The notes: a model not told the origin generated them from the letters alone. Counted from the stretch's first letter, positions 1 through 11,732 are shown. The stretch is 44,628 nt of DNA from Asparagopsis taxiformis (GCA_030407315.1 JALQPE010000818.1:1-44628); one strand, 5' to 3'. Numbers and translations: made by a program.

Positions 1-1703
1 GGCAACGTTCAGCCCATTCTGACTGATCCGCCCTACAATGTTCGTCGTAAGAGGAACGATTCCAACTCTTCGTACGACAGGCTAACTGCAGAAGATATGC
101 AGGCTAGCATCGAAGTGTTTGACGAGCTGTTGCGCCCGGTGGCCACGGCCATCGTGTTCTGCTCCGTTTTGCAGTTCTACGAATGGTTCCATTACTTGGA
201 AACGTACAAAGGACCGCAGTCAGAAGGCCCAACCGATGCTGCTGCCAAAGTGAATGACGGTCGGATGAAGAAGAGGTTACGTCCATGAATTCGGACTCCG
301 AAGCATCGCAGCACAGTGGCGAAGAAAGTGCGGATGAGGAGGAGGACGAGGAGGAGGAGACGTCGTTCGGAATTCAGTTTTCTTCGTTGACGAGGTACCT
401 CTGTTGTTTGTCCGACTACCTGGGCACCTCTATCAAATGCCGGGGCGGAGAGGTACCAACGCATGAACATGGCAGAGGTCGCTATCCACTTCTGGAAGCG
501 AGGTGTTCCGTTCAAGACCGGAAGCGAGATGGTGGCCTATAGGAACCACGGATACATGGACGGCACGTACCCGGCGTGGTGCAACGTCACCATCAATATG
601 CCCGCCATCGATTCGAATGAGATGGTGTGGCGAACAAGGAGCACAACCGGTGCTACGGTCAGAGTTCGTGCAGAGCAGAAGAGCGTCGCTCTCATGATGG
701 AGTTGATCAGCCAGCATTCACAGCCTGGTGATTTGTTGTCGATCCATTCTCTGGCACTTTCGCAACGGGAAAAGCAGCTATGAGCTTGCCTGAGCACCGT
801 GTTTTCGTTGGCAGTGACATGGACAAATTGTGTGTGGCACGATCGCTTCCAAAGCTGTGTGCAGTCATGTCACGTGTAATTCTTTCAAACAACACTGACA
901 TGAGGGTCACGACAGAAGCGAAACAGAGTGCTGAGAAGTTCTTGGCGTCCCCTCTGTCACGATGCGTACACAGAGGGAACGCAGGATCATCGAACCCCCA
1001 CCTGGCCTTCCCCTGTACCAGAGGTTCCCGAAATATATTCGGCAGTACCTCTGGCAGCTGTGCCCAGAGTCGATTGCGTCGCACGAGCACATGGAAAAAC
1101 CGGTACATTATTGGCCACCTTCCCTGCGCCGCTGGTTGCAAACTGAAAACCCTCGCGTGATGCGGGCACACGATTGTGTTGCGAAAAAATTGAGCGTTCG
1201 ACCATCGCTGATTAAGCATCCAAATGCAGGAAGAGGGCTCTTCGCTGAACAGACATTTAATGTTGGCGACGAAGTATGTGCATACTACGGAACTGTTGTG
1301 TACTCTGATATGAGCAAGGAGTCGATGAGGTTCGCGTACGGAGAGGGTCACATGGCGATAACGAAGGAAACATTCTTGATGTATGCCATCAAGCTGTATG
1401 CAACAGCGGAGGACGACGAAAACATCGAGCATCCAATTTGGATTGTTCCGGCTCCGTTCTGTTCGGGCGCAGTTCATCAACGACCCGCGGTATTTGCGAG
1501 GTGAGGACACTCCGGCGGAAGACACCAGGCGGATGGCCAACGTCGATTTGTCGAGAACTACAGCAGCGGTTCGACGGGGGAAAGAGCTCAAGGCGAAGGA
1601 CCTAGAAAATCCGAAGATCATCGTAGTACGTGCAATCCGCGATATCCGTCCGGGGCAGGAGCTCTACGTTCATTATGGGACAGCGTTTAGAGCATGGAAT
1701 TAG
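1..1703 (+). pseudogene. Decayed DNA amino-methyltransferase + SET fusion (5' end outside window)
   Basis: This is a second copy of the methyltransferase/SET part of the gene at 38392-41860. Frame 1 opens with LTDPPYN (bases 19-39), motif IV of beta-class N4C/N6A DNA methyltransferases, and runs to a stop at 286-288. An acidic stretch follows in frame 3, then frame 1 (463-783) carries EQKSVALMMELI, like HEQKALTTLRELL of the intact copy. Motif I (DPFSGTFATG) sits near 745-775 only in frame 3, so a frameshift lies near 735. The SET part is split between frame 2 (about 1150-1470: GRGLFAEQTF, DEVCAYYGT) and frame 3 (about 1470-1703: FINDPRYLR, QELYVHYGT). At least four frame changes make it a pseudogene. 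Any ParB-like N-terminus would lie left of the window. What is seen: the motifs and breaks. What is known: DPPY and FxGT-type loops mark these enzymes. What is inferred: common ancestry with the intact fusion. Confidence 0.85.
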
Positions 1704-1734
1704 GGTCACGAAAGATGTTTTCATTTCGACTACA

Positions 1735-1740
1735 AATAAA
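1735..1740 (+). other. Polyadenylation signal AATAAA after the SET pseudogene
   Basis: A canonical AATAAA lies 32 bases after the stop codon that ends the SET reading frame. Its position fits a eukaryotic 3' end, though a hexamer alone is weak evidence. Confidence 0.4.
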
Positions 1741-1930
1741 AGCTACGTTCCAGAGTTGAAGTATATCATAATAATCAGCATGTCCAGCCACCATTAGTCC
1801 AGGGTGAAACCTATTGAGCGTACTCGCTGTCAAAAACCAATCGTTCACACTCTAGGTGCACTTCGTCCGAGCAGTGAACCTGACTGCTTGGATGCTGTTA
1901 TGCGTGCAGATGCAAAATACACGACCAAGT

Positions 1931-2141
1931 TGAAATGGACGCCCGGTGGATGTCCAGCTCAGTTGCATTGCTGTCCGGCCCAGAAATTCTACAATTCAGG
2001 GCAGAAAAAATATTGCAAAAAACATCGATTTCAGCGGGTCGATTGTGCCGTACGGCACACCCCCATCTCAAAAACATGTTCACATGTGCATGTTTTTGAG
2101 AATAGCCCAAATTTTAATTCAAATCAGGACGTCTTCCGGAC
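1931..2141 (+). repeat. Repeat A copy 1 (double-palindrome dispersed repeat)
   Basis: This is one copy of a dispersed family also seen at 22830-24450 (reverse) and 27055-28060 (forward). In order it has a GGACG(T)CC-type start, a conserved AGAAATTCTA segment, the perfect 14-bp palindrome GTGCCGTACGGCAC (2045-2058), and a 34-bp hairpin (2067-2100) with arms CTCAAAAACATG / CATGTTTTTGAG. AATAGCCCAAATTT(T/C)AATTCAAATCA follows. It probably belongs to the subterminal part of a non-autonomous DNA transposon. Confidence 0.85.
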
Positions 2142-2280
2142 ATAGGGGTGCTCGCGGCCTAGCTCGACAGCTGTAATTGTACCTCATTAAATACTGTTGA
2201 TGACTGCCTACCGTATACAATCTGGCTGTTGGCGTATTCTCCGGTACTTGACCTGACCTGAACGTTCATCGCAGACCGTT

Positions 2281-3748
2281 GTGGTTACCGACACTATACA
2301 GCAATCTTTTTTGTATCTCGTGCAACTCAATCGTTCCATCGCTTCCGGGAAGCTTCATTATGCCGCCGCGTATTGCGAAGAAAGCTCCAAAGCCTCCGGG
2401 CCTCAGAAAACCCGGTCAGCAGCTGCTGTATCGAGTGCCCGACAATCCCGTGCGAAGAAGCGGTCTGGGCCTACCGGCAGCATTGAACCGCGGTCCGGTA
2501 GTCGCAAGACGGACCGGCGCAGAACTGGGGATCCGCAGCGAGAAAGTGAGGAAGGAGGAACGGCGCGGAGAGAGATGGGCTTGACCGAGGCAAGCGTGCT
2601 CGCAGGGACAGTGAACATCATGATGATGACATGATAGTGGCTCAAAACATGTTGGAATTGCGGCAGAGTGCTATGGCAAAGGTAGTTCCTCCCGGGTTGG
2701 CAGATGCGGAGGTGCTGCAGACGGAGTCCCAGCCGGGGGTTTCCGAGACACTGGAGGCTGTGACCCCCACTGCGCCAACTATGCCGAGTACATCAGCCCC
2801 AGCAGGTAATGCAGTCAGGGACCCGAGGATAGCGGCAAGGGATGTTGTTTCTGAGCAACGTTCACAGGATGCCAACTATCATCGGCGGTCAGGTGGTACT
2901 GAGGGGAGAGAGCAGCCGGAGTGCGGCCTCGTCACAACAGACTGTCATTGGTGCCAAATATGCGCGTAACGCCCCCGCGACGTCAGGCTATTGCCGATGG
3001 AGGACATCATAATCCCGATAGCGTGCGAGATGGGGGGACGGTGAGGGCAGAGGTTGCATCCGCCGGAATCCATCGATTTAATGGCGAGTCGCATCAATGC
3101 GCAGAAGAAGAAGATCGCGGAGCTGGAAAAAAAGTGTTTAGCCAGGACATAGCAAACAAGGCGCTCACCACGGAGATAGTTGCGTTGGAGGCTAAGGTGA
3201 AGACTCTGCAGGCGGAAAATGCCAGCCTTACTGCAATTGCGGAACAGGTAGAATCAGTGATCACGGTGGCGGTAAGTCGAAATACAGAAAGCCATTCCTG
3301 TGAAATACCTTGGAGTTCTTAGGGCGGTTGAGGAAAACCTGACAAAGTGGTGCAAGAACGAGACTATGGAGCTGGACCCTATAGCGGAACAAACGCAGAG
3401 ACGTTGGACTGGACGTACCATCGAGGTAGAGCCGTAGAAGGGGCACTTTGGAGCGAAAACGGTGTAGGATATATTGCTACCCCTCCGGGCTATATCATCA
3501 AGAATCTGCAGTGGTATACACCTTCGTACAGGGACGAGAGTGATCTGCTGAATGACTTGGTGCGACACGTACTGCGTCAAAGTCCGTGGTGTGATGTGTT
3601 TTCCGATGAGGAGCAGCGTGTGTGCTGTCAAGAGGCTGTGGCGGGGAGCAAGGAATTGAAAGTGAAGTGACGCAGAAACTGTCCGACGTGATGAGTGCAC
3701 GGAAGCGTAATGCGAGGGACAGATTGTTCGGTTCGCTGGGTACACGAA
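2281..3748 (+). pseudogene. Decayed gene of unknown function, N-terminal part
   Basis: Protein-like sequence continues through several frames without one long ORF. From 2281 or 2360 there is a basic Lys/Arg/Ser/Pro-rich segment. From 2631 there is a Pro/Thr/Ser-rich, probably disordered stretch. At about 3140-3265 a coiled-coil-like heptad run appears (ALTTEIVALEAKVKTLQAEN). From 3300 frame 0 reads VKYLGVLRAVEENLTKW, and from 3347 frame 2 reads GYIIKNLQWYTPSYRDESDL. From 3661 frame 1 reads SEVTQKLSDVMSARKR. The switches between frames suggest several indels in one ancestral gene, probably continuous with the ORF at 3753-4634. I do not recognise a family. Short introns are an alternative, but the one good-looking donor (3272) gives no in-phase acceptor that I can find. 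Confidence 0.45.
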
Positions 3749-3752
3749 ATTA

Positions 3753-4634
3753 ATGTCTAGATGCACGATGCTGACGACGCGAGCTGAGATGGACGAGCGA
3801 GAGGAACAAAAGCGCGAAGCGTCTGAGAAGCTTTTGAAACGGGAAAGCAACGGTGATTTGGATATGGGGAGGTGGCGAACGGCACCGTTCTCAGAGCTGC
3901 GATACAGCAAAGGCTTGGTTCCTGACAGCTTCGAAATGGAAGTGAATGGTGATGCATGGTTTAACAACCGAGTAGCTGTGAATGTGCTGGACATCTTCAG
4001 GGGTTATTCGATACGACCAGAACAAGTAATGGACATAGAGACGAGCATACTAACGCTGGCGCGCCTGGATGCTTGGCTAGTGACTACTGTGGAGTGTTTG
4101 GATGAACCGAAGGGGAAAGGAGGTGCACGGCAGAAGGAGTTTACAAGGCGGTACAGTCAATATGTGGGGGTAGCTTTTCAGCAATTAGTTGGTATGGTGG
4201 TGTACTGCATGTCTTGTCTCCAAGGCTCGCAAGCAAGGGAAGAAACGGACGTTGTCGAGAGCGAACAGCGGACTAGTGCACAGTCACGGCATGTGTTTGC
4301 AAGCCGTACTGTGACGAGAGAGGCTGTTGAAGTGTGGCAAAGCGGAGAGGGGTCTGGAATTGTTCATGTCGTTGATGATGTAAACCGCTGCTCATCACTT
4401 GTTCTAGTGTCCGAGGATTGGATTCAATCGCATATTACGTCAAACCTCGGTGCTGTAATGGATTGTGTGATTGCGCAAGGACTAATTGGCGCAGAACTTT
4501 TCGTCGTTGACCCATATGCTGGACACCTGAGTGCAAACCTGAATGTCGAAATCAATGCCCCACAGTATGGGGGCATGGAGCGGCGCCATGCAGCCACTGG
4601 TGATAACGGTTTTGGCGTAATGGAGGATGGTTGA
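3753..4634 (+). CDS. Hypothetical protein, 293 codons
   Basis: This uninterrupted ORF of 293 codons is the longest open stretch of the 2.3-4.6 kb region. The start (residues 1-40) is charged and helix-prone (MDEREEQKREASEKLLKRES). A mixed alpha/beta-looking body follows with no motif I know; residues 215-265 are rich in hydrophobic residues (LVLVSEDWIQSHITSNLGAVMDC). It may be the 3' part of the decayed gene starting near 2281 rather than a separate gene, because coding-like sequence in other frames runs right up to it. It sits downstream of the methyltransferase/SET pseudogene and convergent with the transposase pseudogene ending at 4711. Function unknown. Confidence 0.45.
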   Translation: MSRCTMLTTRAEMDEREEQKREASEKLLKRESNGDLDMGRWRTAPFSELRYSKGLVPDSFEMEVNGDAWFNNRVAVNVLDIFRGYSIRPEQVMDIETSILTLARLDAWLVTTVECLDEPKGKGGARQKEFTRRYSQYVGVAFQQLVGMVVYCMSCLQGSQAREETDVVESEQRTSAQSRHVFASRTVTREAVEVWQSGEGSGIVHVVDDVNRCSSLVLVSEDWIQSHITSNLGAVMDCVIAQGLIGAELFVVDPYAGHLSANLNVEINAPQYGGMERRHAATGDNGFGVMEDG

Positions 4635-4710
4635 AATTAGTGCAGTAAATGTGACGTGACTAGAAGGTTTTTCATGTAGTACATTATCAATAGAGTGCTG
4701 CGATTTAGAT

Positions 4711-7700
4711 TTATTCTTCTTCATTATCATCTGTGAATTGGTAATCAGTGTTGGTGTAGAAGCGGTTGAGATAGAAACGGTGGTCCGACCAGTGCATTTG
4801 TTTCGTAAATGGCTTGACTGGAAAGTTACTTCGTACGATGTGCACGGTGCCAGATATAGTAGATGCAGGAATGAGGTCAAACCAAGGACCACCTGCACTG
4901 TGGGATGCAGTGTCATTGCTGTCAACGGATCCGTTGTCCGGGTCCCATGTGGACCACTTTAAACAAATGCACCCAAGTGATTTTTCCACAGCGGTTTTTG
5001 GGGCAAAGCAGGTCATATACTGAACGAAAGCGAGTTCTACAGGTTGAAACAGGTTTGGAGACTGCAGGCGTACCAGTGCCAGGACGCGCCCTACCCATAT
5101 GGTTCTGTAGTCATCGGCAGTTCCGGAGATGACGACAGAGTACTGCGATCTCTTTGCGGGGCCGAATGATGAAGTTGAAAAGACGCGCTGCTGCTTGCGC
5201 CTCGACACGTTTGTGGGGAGAAGCATGCCACTGTGCGGGTCAAAGTCGTCGGCATCTGGGACGTACCCTCCCATGACGTAGGCGGTCTTTACCACGGTGA
5301 CGGAAATGTCCATGTCATGTATTGGAGGGCCTTCTGCCGTGGCGCGCAGTCTAGCGAGAGTGAGGAACGCTTGTGCAGCTGTGTCACCGAGTTGCTGGAA
5401 TAGCGTTATGGTGCCAGACGGGAACGAGGAGTTGTGCAGAGGCAAAAGAGTGGCAGGATCGGGCTGTCCGTCGATATCTGCAACGAGGAGGGTTGCATCG
5501 GGCAGCAGGGAGGCAAAGTCGTGCAGTGCAACGGTGAATCCGTCGCGAACGAGTACTGCACCGTCTGTGGGCGATATCATGCGTGGGTTTCCCAATGTGT
5601 TGGATGGGGTGTGACCAGTTGGAGTGGCCAAGGAGAATTCCATGTGGCGAATAGTCTCTTCTATGGCTGTGGAGCGCCTTCGAGAGGTTTTCCTATAACT
5701 CTGTTTGAACAGAAGATGCGAGTGTTCGTAGGGGCCTGCATCAATGTGTTCCAGGCGCCATATCTCTGCAAGTCACCGGGAAGATGGACAAGAAGATGGA
5801 ACTTGAAAGTTTTGAGACCTGTGGTGTGGAATGGGCCGAGGGTGGAGAGCATTGATTGTTTGAAATAGGAAATGGAGTTCTGGAGGCTTTCTAGTTCGGC
5901 GGCAGTCCAGTGCTTGATGCGACCGCGTTTCATGACCCATGCGACGAGGTCAGAGTATTGCGTGCAGATGGAAGTGAGGGGGGCTGTATCTACTTCGTCA
6001 CAGCATGTGTCAATGAATGCTGCGATGAAAGGGAACACCATGTCGACATGGTGATAGTCTTTGGCTGCGAGCATGCCGCGTATGCCGTCCTCCGTGAAGA
6101 GGCCGTTCAGATTGGTGCCCTTCTCACCCTTGGAGAAGTCGACATGAAGACCGGTGATGTAGTAGTCGCGTTCGATAGCGGACAGAATGCTGTTTGAGCC
6201 GGCGAGGATGGATTTTTTCACCTTCTTGAAGGTGCGAGGTGTCCCGGAATGGGAGGCAGTGGTGGTGGTGAGGTCTGGGGAGCTGAGGCGGTGGACAATG
6301 CACTGTTTGATGAGCTTTGAGATGCCGAGGTGGAGATTGTGCAGAGCCTCGAAGGAGAAAATGTTGTAGGGGTCTAGGGGACTGTTGGTGGGTAAAAGAG
6401 CGGTCGATTCGAGGACAGAGTGTTATTCGAGGAGGGAGAGAGCTTCGAGCGGAGCGGTTGTATGCTCCTGAGCGCTCTCTTGGCGTGCAGAGCGTGTATC
6501 ATCGAGGGAGCGGGGCTGGTGTGGCGCGCTGGATTCAAGTTGAGTGGCGGGGATGTAGCAGCGGTGGCAGGGATGTGTGGTGGTAGTGCTGTTGCGAGTG
6601 CATGACAGCTCTTTGGCCTCTGGAAAGTCGCAGCAATAATTGGCTAGGATGGGAAAGCATTGGCGGGCAGTTGCAGTGGAGTCTGTGCAGGGGAACCCGG
6701 AAGAGAACGCGGTGGATAGGGACGAAAACACTTTTTCGAGTGCTTTATGAAGAATATCAATTTTGCGAGCGCGACTAGCAGAACTAGAGGTTGTCGGCAT
6801 TTCATCACCGAACAAGGCGTTGGACGAAGGGTTAACAATGTACGGAAGATACCCGACGATGGTGAGGCCGGTACGGATGCAGTGGCGACGGAGGGGGGCG
6901 GAGAAGTTGAGCAGTGTGACGTGTATGGGGTATGCGACGATTGCGGAGCTCTTGAGGCTTGTGCTGCTCTTGTCGGAGTACACTTGGAGGAGGCCGGCAA
7001 AGGAGGTAGGGGTGGGATCAGTTTCCTCTGCCCATACGACCTGCGGATCTTCCGAGAGCTGCACGCGCTGTCTAGTAACCTGGTGCAGCGTTTTCGCGAA
7101 TTCTGTGTGTAGGGGATGAGAAAATATTGCGGTGCCGTCTGGGGCGGTCTGTGGGGAGGGGTGGAAGAGAGTATTTTGGTCGTTAGGCAGTGCTAACTGC
7201 CTGCGGAGCATGTCGACTGGGTCGCGGAGGTACAGCTGTGCCGAGTACTTACCAGTTTTGTCTGGAATGATGTGGCTCTTGTAACCTTCGGTGCGTAAAT
7301 GTGTTTCGACCATGGAAGCGGTAACGTGGCGACATTCTTCTACGGTGCGAACGGCGCTGTTGAACTTTTCTAGGGAGAATGCGGGGTCTTGTAGGATGGT
7401 GATGACTTCGCTCACGCGGCCAGCGCCGGCCTTGTACTCGAGGGTTGTGAGACTGGCGGCGAGGGATTGCACGAGGAGGTCTGCGCGGGAGGGGGTTGAG
7501 GTTGGTGGCAGTGAAGCGTCACAGGGTGAGTCGCTGGAGGAAGCACGACCAGATTCTGGGTCTGGGGAGCTGGGTTGCGGGGAATCATGGTCGCCGTTTC
7601 GAGCAGGCTCATGGGTGACGGCAGGGACACGAGCGTTGTTGAAATGTTGGGGAGAGGGGTTGGAACGGTAGCGACACGTTCGCTCATGCAGCGCGAGCGC

Positions 7701-7748
7701 ATAAGCATCTACGCAGTAGTAGAAGCATCCTTCATACTTGCATTCCAT
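4711..7748 (-). pseudogene. Plavaka/KDZ-type DDE transposase, broken by one stop and one frameshift
   Basis: The reading frame from ATG 7748 starts with a C2HC zinc finger (C3-x4-C8-x12-H21-x3-C25), then a Ser/Pro-rich linker and the transposase core. The core has QVYSDKSST (D259), GLTIVGYLPY, ILANYCCDFPEAKE (D374) and CHRC (394-397). A TAA at 6423-6425 follows. The same frame then resumes with DPYNIFSFEALHNLHLGISK and runs to about 5725. A one-base shift there moves the frame to DAGPYEHSHLLFKQSYRK, which supplies the third acidic residue, and on to a stop at 4711. The C-terminal part has the FDLIPASTISG and RFYLNRF segments usual in this group. Full length would be about 1010 residues, so two lesions break an otherwise complete gene. 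AATAAA overlaps the stop codon. Family assignment rests on motif order; CACTA-like is the alternative name for the same clan. Confidence 0.85.
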
Positions 7749-7814
7749 GTCGAGTTTTGACGCAAAAGGGAGGATTGCGAGCTGAACAGGGGAGACTGTG
7801 CCGTCCAGATGCGA

Positions 7815-8960
7815 CCAATTTTATTTTTGTGGTGCTTTCGAGACTTGGAATGTAACGTGTTCGTTCGTAGTTTTGTGGTAGTAGTTTTGTGCTCACTCCA
7901 GCTGACATCCCAACGGTGGAATTTAACCGAGAGTTCAATCATTTCCAACTGTTACATCACATTGCGTGCTGGTAACGTGTGCATGGAAGGACGAACGACT
8001 GCCCTGGACATGAATTTTCAATTAATTCATTTGTAATAATAAACTTTTTTATTTCCAAACTTCGTGGAATCTGAATGTGCTTTACAGCGGATATGCCACG
8101 GATCATGTAAGGAAAGCAAATGGATTCTCATATATATGATTATATGTTTATATTCGTTGTTCTCGATCCGGATCTCATTGTTCGGGGAATCAGAGACCAT
8201 GGCTTGGGCCATACTCAATCTCACTGCCGGCGATGATTTCGAGTATGCACAGCAAGACTTAAGCGGACGCTGAAAGCTGTCCGGTCGACGCCGCAGGCTC
8301 CACTCCGCCCTCATCACCGACTGAGATTCTTTGACCGCCTTTGCTTTGTTTAGTGTAGAGGATGGACGAAGGTACGTGCGCGAATCTTGAGGGTATGCAT
8401 TGAGGGAAGCGTGGGTTTTGAGTCTGACTATTTCCGTTGATGCGATATTTTTCCTTGCAAGCCTTTTGACTCATGGTGTGTATTGAGCGGAGGATGGAAG
8501 AGAGGTACGTGAAGTTTTGAAAGTATGCTGTGAGGGAAGGTTGGTTTTGAGTCTGACTGTTGTGGTCGATTCCGATGTTGTGTAGATGATGCAGGAATGT
8601 TGATGACGGAAGGTAAGTTTCATTGAGTGCCAAGATGTGCTTTGCGAAGATATGGACTGCTGAATATGATTATTGTTAATTGCAAGGTTTTTGGATCATG
8701 ATTTGTATTGTGTGTAGGATGGATGAGAGGTACATTTGCGAGTTCTCAGGGTATGTAGCGAGGGAAACGTTGGTTTTCAATCTGACTGTTGCGATTGATT
8801 CCGATGTTGCGTAGGTGATGGAGGAATAGTGATGACGGAAGGTAAGTCACATTGGGCGCCCAGACCGGTTGTGCGAAGATGCGGAATGCTGACTACTTTT
8901 CTTGGCTACACGATTACGTGATTTATGGTTTTTATTGTGTACAGGATGGAACAGGTAAGG
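7815..8960 (+). repeat. Repeat B, left copy: AT-rich leader plus 130/220-bp minisatellite
   Basis: This segment is homologous, in inverted orientation, to 20690-22640. The part at 7815-8300 matches 22190-22640 reversed (for example GACGCCGCAGG and CATGGCTTGGGCCAT against their complements). The part at 8300-8960 holds three units marked by GTATG..GAGGGAA..GGTTTTGAGTCTGAC at about 8391, 8523 and 8751. Their spacings of 132 and 228 bp match the alternating spacing of the right copy. The segment starts about 65 bp upstream of the transposase ATG at 7748, so it may hold that gene's promoter. No coding capacity is evident. Confidence 0.8.
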
Positions 8961-8974
8961 TACACTACTGTGTC

Positions 8975-10180
8975 TGAAATCGGGCCTGGGGCAGTACTGT
9001 ACGGCAGTAAAATTTACTGCCTGAGGCAGTAAAATTTAGTACTGTAAAAATATAAATTAATGCCCTACTTGCCGGCAGTACAGTGCACTGCCCGGAGGCA
9101 GTGGCCATGTGCTGCCGACGGCAGTAGAAAGTACTGCCTGGATGTATGAGGTGAGGCAGTGGTGGGAGGCAGTGACAGTTGCTGGATTTAGATTGTCTTT
9201 CTGGCAGTGATTTGTGCTACATTGGCCTGTAAAATAAAGCAGTATATTGTGCTGACTTGGGCAGCACGGGGAGGGAGTAAAATATGCTGTCCAGGAATAT
9301 GGCCCACGGCAGTACTATTTGGTGGCGTGGGATGCACCGTGTGGCAGTAGAAGCTAGTGTTTCCGGCAGCGTGCTGTGCTGGCTGCGGGCCCGAATGACG
9401 GCAGCACATTTTGCTATATTTAGGTAGTGCCCCGATGTACTGTATGATACTGCCTGCAGGTCATGGCAGAGGCAGAGAAATGTACTGTATTCTATTATTG
9501 GACAAAGCAGTAATTTCTGCTGCTGTGTGGTGCTGCTTTTTTTTGTACTTACAGGTAGTGACAAGTCTATGTTCTGGCAGTAGAGTAATGCAGTGGAATA
9601 TGATGACAGCAGACATGCTTCGAGGCTGTGTATTCTACTGCCTGTGGAAGCGAGTGGGGACAGTAAATTATGATGTCTGACGAAATGTGTGAAAGCAATG
9701 AAATGAGGTGCTGATAGTCTCTGGGAAAAGCTGCCTGGTAGTACTGCTTTATGATACGAAAAGTGCTACCGTACCGTGCTACTTGCCGTGGTGGAAAGTG
9801 CTGCCGTGCTCTACTACTTGCGTATGTGTAAATCACTGCCACGCTGTACTGCTCCAGGATATGTGAATTGCTGCCCCACAGCACTACAAAAAGTAGTAGA
9901 TTTTGATGTATTATAGAGCTGTCCAGATCAGCGTAAAGTACTGTCTGATAGTGTTGTACTCGACAGGGGCATAGGACAGTACCAGTTACTGCCTGTGCCA
10001 GTGCAGTGTACTACCTGGAAGTGCTACCTGTGGCAGTACATTTCACTACCTGGAACTAGTGCTTGAGACAGTACAATTTACTGCCGGGAAGTCTATACTG
10101 AACCAGTAAATTGTAGTGCCTGGCGGTACTGACTCGGGCAGAACGGGAAAGTAGTAGAATATGATGCCTAGGGTAATACT
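8975..10180. repeat. Field of dispersed GGCAGTA / TACTGCC motifs
   Basis: More than 25 loosely spaced copies of (G)GCAGTA and its complement TACTGC(C) fill about 1.2 kb, often as short inverted pairs such as GGCAGTAAAATTTACTGCC near 9012. The spacing is irregular. Such clustered short motifs near transposon ends usually serve as subterminal transposase-binding repeats in CACTA/KDZ-type elements. That role here is inference. No gene is seen. Confidence 0.8.
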
Positions 10181-10648
10181 TTCTAGTGCCTACAATTGAT
10201 GTTCAGGACGATAGAATGCGGTGGAAATGCCATTCCAGCCGCATGTTCAGGCATCTGGCTACGAAATGTCGGGCAGAATGGAGTATCTCTCTCGGTGGTC
10301 TTCATAGAAGTGTATAGGGATAACCAAGTGTGATCTAAAAGGATGTCAGAATTTTTATGTAGCAATGACAACGATGCCTGAAGGAATGTTTCAGTTCTAT
10401 CATTAGACTAGACTACTCATTAAATCGAACTATCGTATCTAAAATCTTACTATCTCTACAACCAGGACTATTGTGCAAGCAAATCGAGTTCCTCGCTGTT
10501 TCAAAACTACATGTGATGTTCAGACAGGAGGGAAATAAACACCATTACAGATGCAATCGGATATAGAAAAGTATTGTAAAGGATGAGAAGAACATGAGTA
10601 TGAATGGAATGAACAAACTTACCATCATTGAACTATTTTTGCGTGCAA

Positions 10649-10718
10649 AGGTATTGGTTGTAGGTTGGAATGACGAAAGCTTGCAAGCTTTCGTCATTCC
10701 AACCTATAACCAATACCT
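10649..10718. repeat. 70-bp near-perfect palindrome
   Basis: The arms run from AGGTATTGGTTGTAGGTTGG to the axis at AAGCTTGCAAGCTT and back to CCAACCTATAACCAATACCT. Only one mismatch breaks the pairing over 34-35 bp per arm, and there is essentially no loop. It could be a foldback mini-element or the centre of a cruciform. No target duplication is apparent. Confidence 0.9.
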
Positions 10719-10719
10719 A

Positions 10720-11390
10720 TGCCAGAATCATTTGCAATCAATAGACTAGAATAGGATCAGCGAAGAACGATATTTATGGTTAGTGCACTATCTTTCATGG
10801 AAAGCATGTGGAAACAAATGAGAGAGGGGAAAGATACCTACTCGACAACGTACCAGCCTTACCTGTCATCTTCATGATAACCGGATGATGAAATGGTCCT
10901 ATACGTCGCGCATCAACAGCCTTAAATAGACAGCTCATCCACTCATAATGACCTCGTCGTAACTGGAAGGCAGATGATTTGGCAGACGATGATGTGGCAG
11001 ATGATTTGGCAGCGGATGATCTGTCAAATTTTCTGGACGTGATAAATTAGCAGAAATAGAAATCATGCCCCTACGCAATGTCAAACCAACCTAAAAGTCT
11101 TGGTATTGATGTTTAGCTCCATACTGAAGGAGAAAAATCGAATAAATGCTGTAAATTAGAGTAGTAGACAATCCGAAAGAGAATTGCAACCGTGTTCTCA
11201 TGTATATATAGTTTACTACCATAACAAGATTACTATTGAGGCCTATTATACCATGTACTGAAGCTAAATTGTAAATGATTCGTGTATTTCATTCAGAAAA
11301 GGAAGCAGGAATCGTTGGAGGCATTAAAGATCGCTGAAGAACCCAACATGGGAAATCAAGTCACCTTTTCCTTCACTACGGTGTTGAAAA
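10720..11390. other. Gene-free interval
   Basis: This AT-rich stretch has no ORF of note. The only oddity is a short local duplication of GATGATxTGGCAG near 10975-11025. Nothing else is seen. Confidence 0.6.
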
Positions 11391-11394
11391 GGGG

Positions 11395-11600
11395 GCCTCA
11401 GACAGTACTGCGAGACAGTGATTTTTACTGTCTGAGACAGTAAAAATCACTATGCGGCAAATGAAAATTAATGCCACACTTGGAGACAGTGATTTGCACT
11501 GTCTGGCAGACAGTACGGAACACTGTCTGCAGACAGTAAAAAACACTGTCTCACAGTACTGTCTGAGGCAGTGAATGGAGACAGTAAAAATTAATGATTT
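11395..11600. repeat. Field of GACAGTA / ACTGTC motifs
   Basis: About a dozen copies of (A)GACAGT(A/G) and complements are packed in 200 bp, including the near-palindrome TACTGTCTGAGACAGTA (about 11429-11445). The motif is a one-base variant of the GGCAGTA motif at 8975-10180. Both variants combine in the satellite at 11733-12215. Confidence 0.8.
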
Positions 11601-11732
11601 ATTCAATAGTTGGGTATGATGTAATTTACTGTACTGGGCAGTGTTGGCGGATAGTGTTTTGTATTGGCCAAGGCAACATGGCCGGATAGTGAAATACGCT
11701 GCCTGGGACAATAGATGGAACCAACACGGTGC

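Noticed and set aside
707..1621. 304-codon reverse-strand ORF over the MTase-SET remnant
   Set aside because: It is antisense to recognisable methyltransferase and SET motifs and has no recognisable domain of its own.
3272..3322. Short intron with GTAAGT donor in the decayed gene
   Set aside because: The only nearby AG acceptor gives a stop or the wrong phase. Frameshifts explain the region better.
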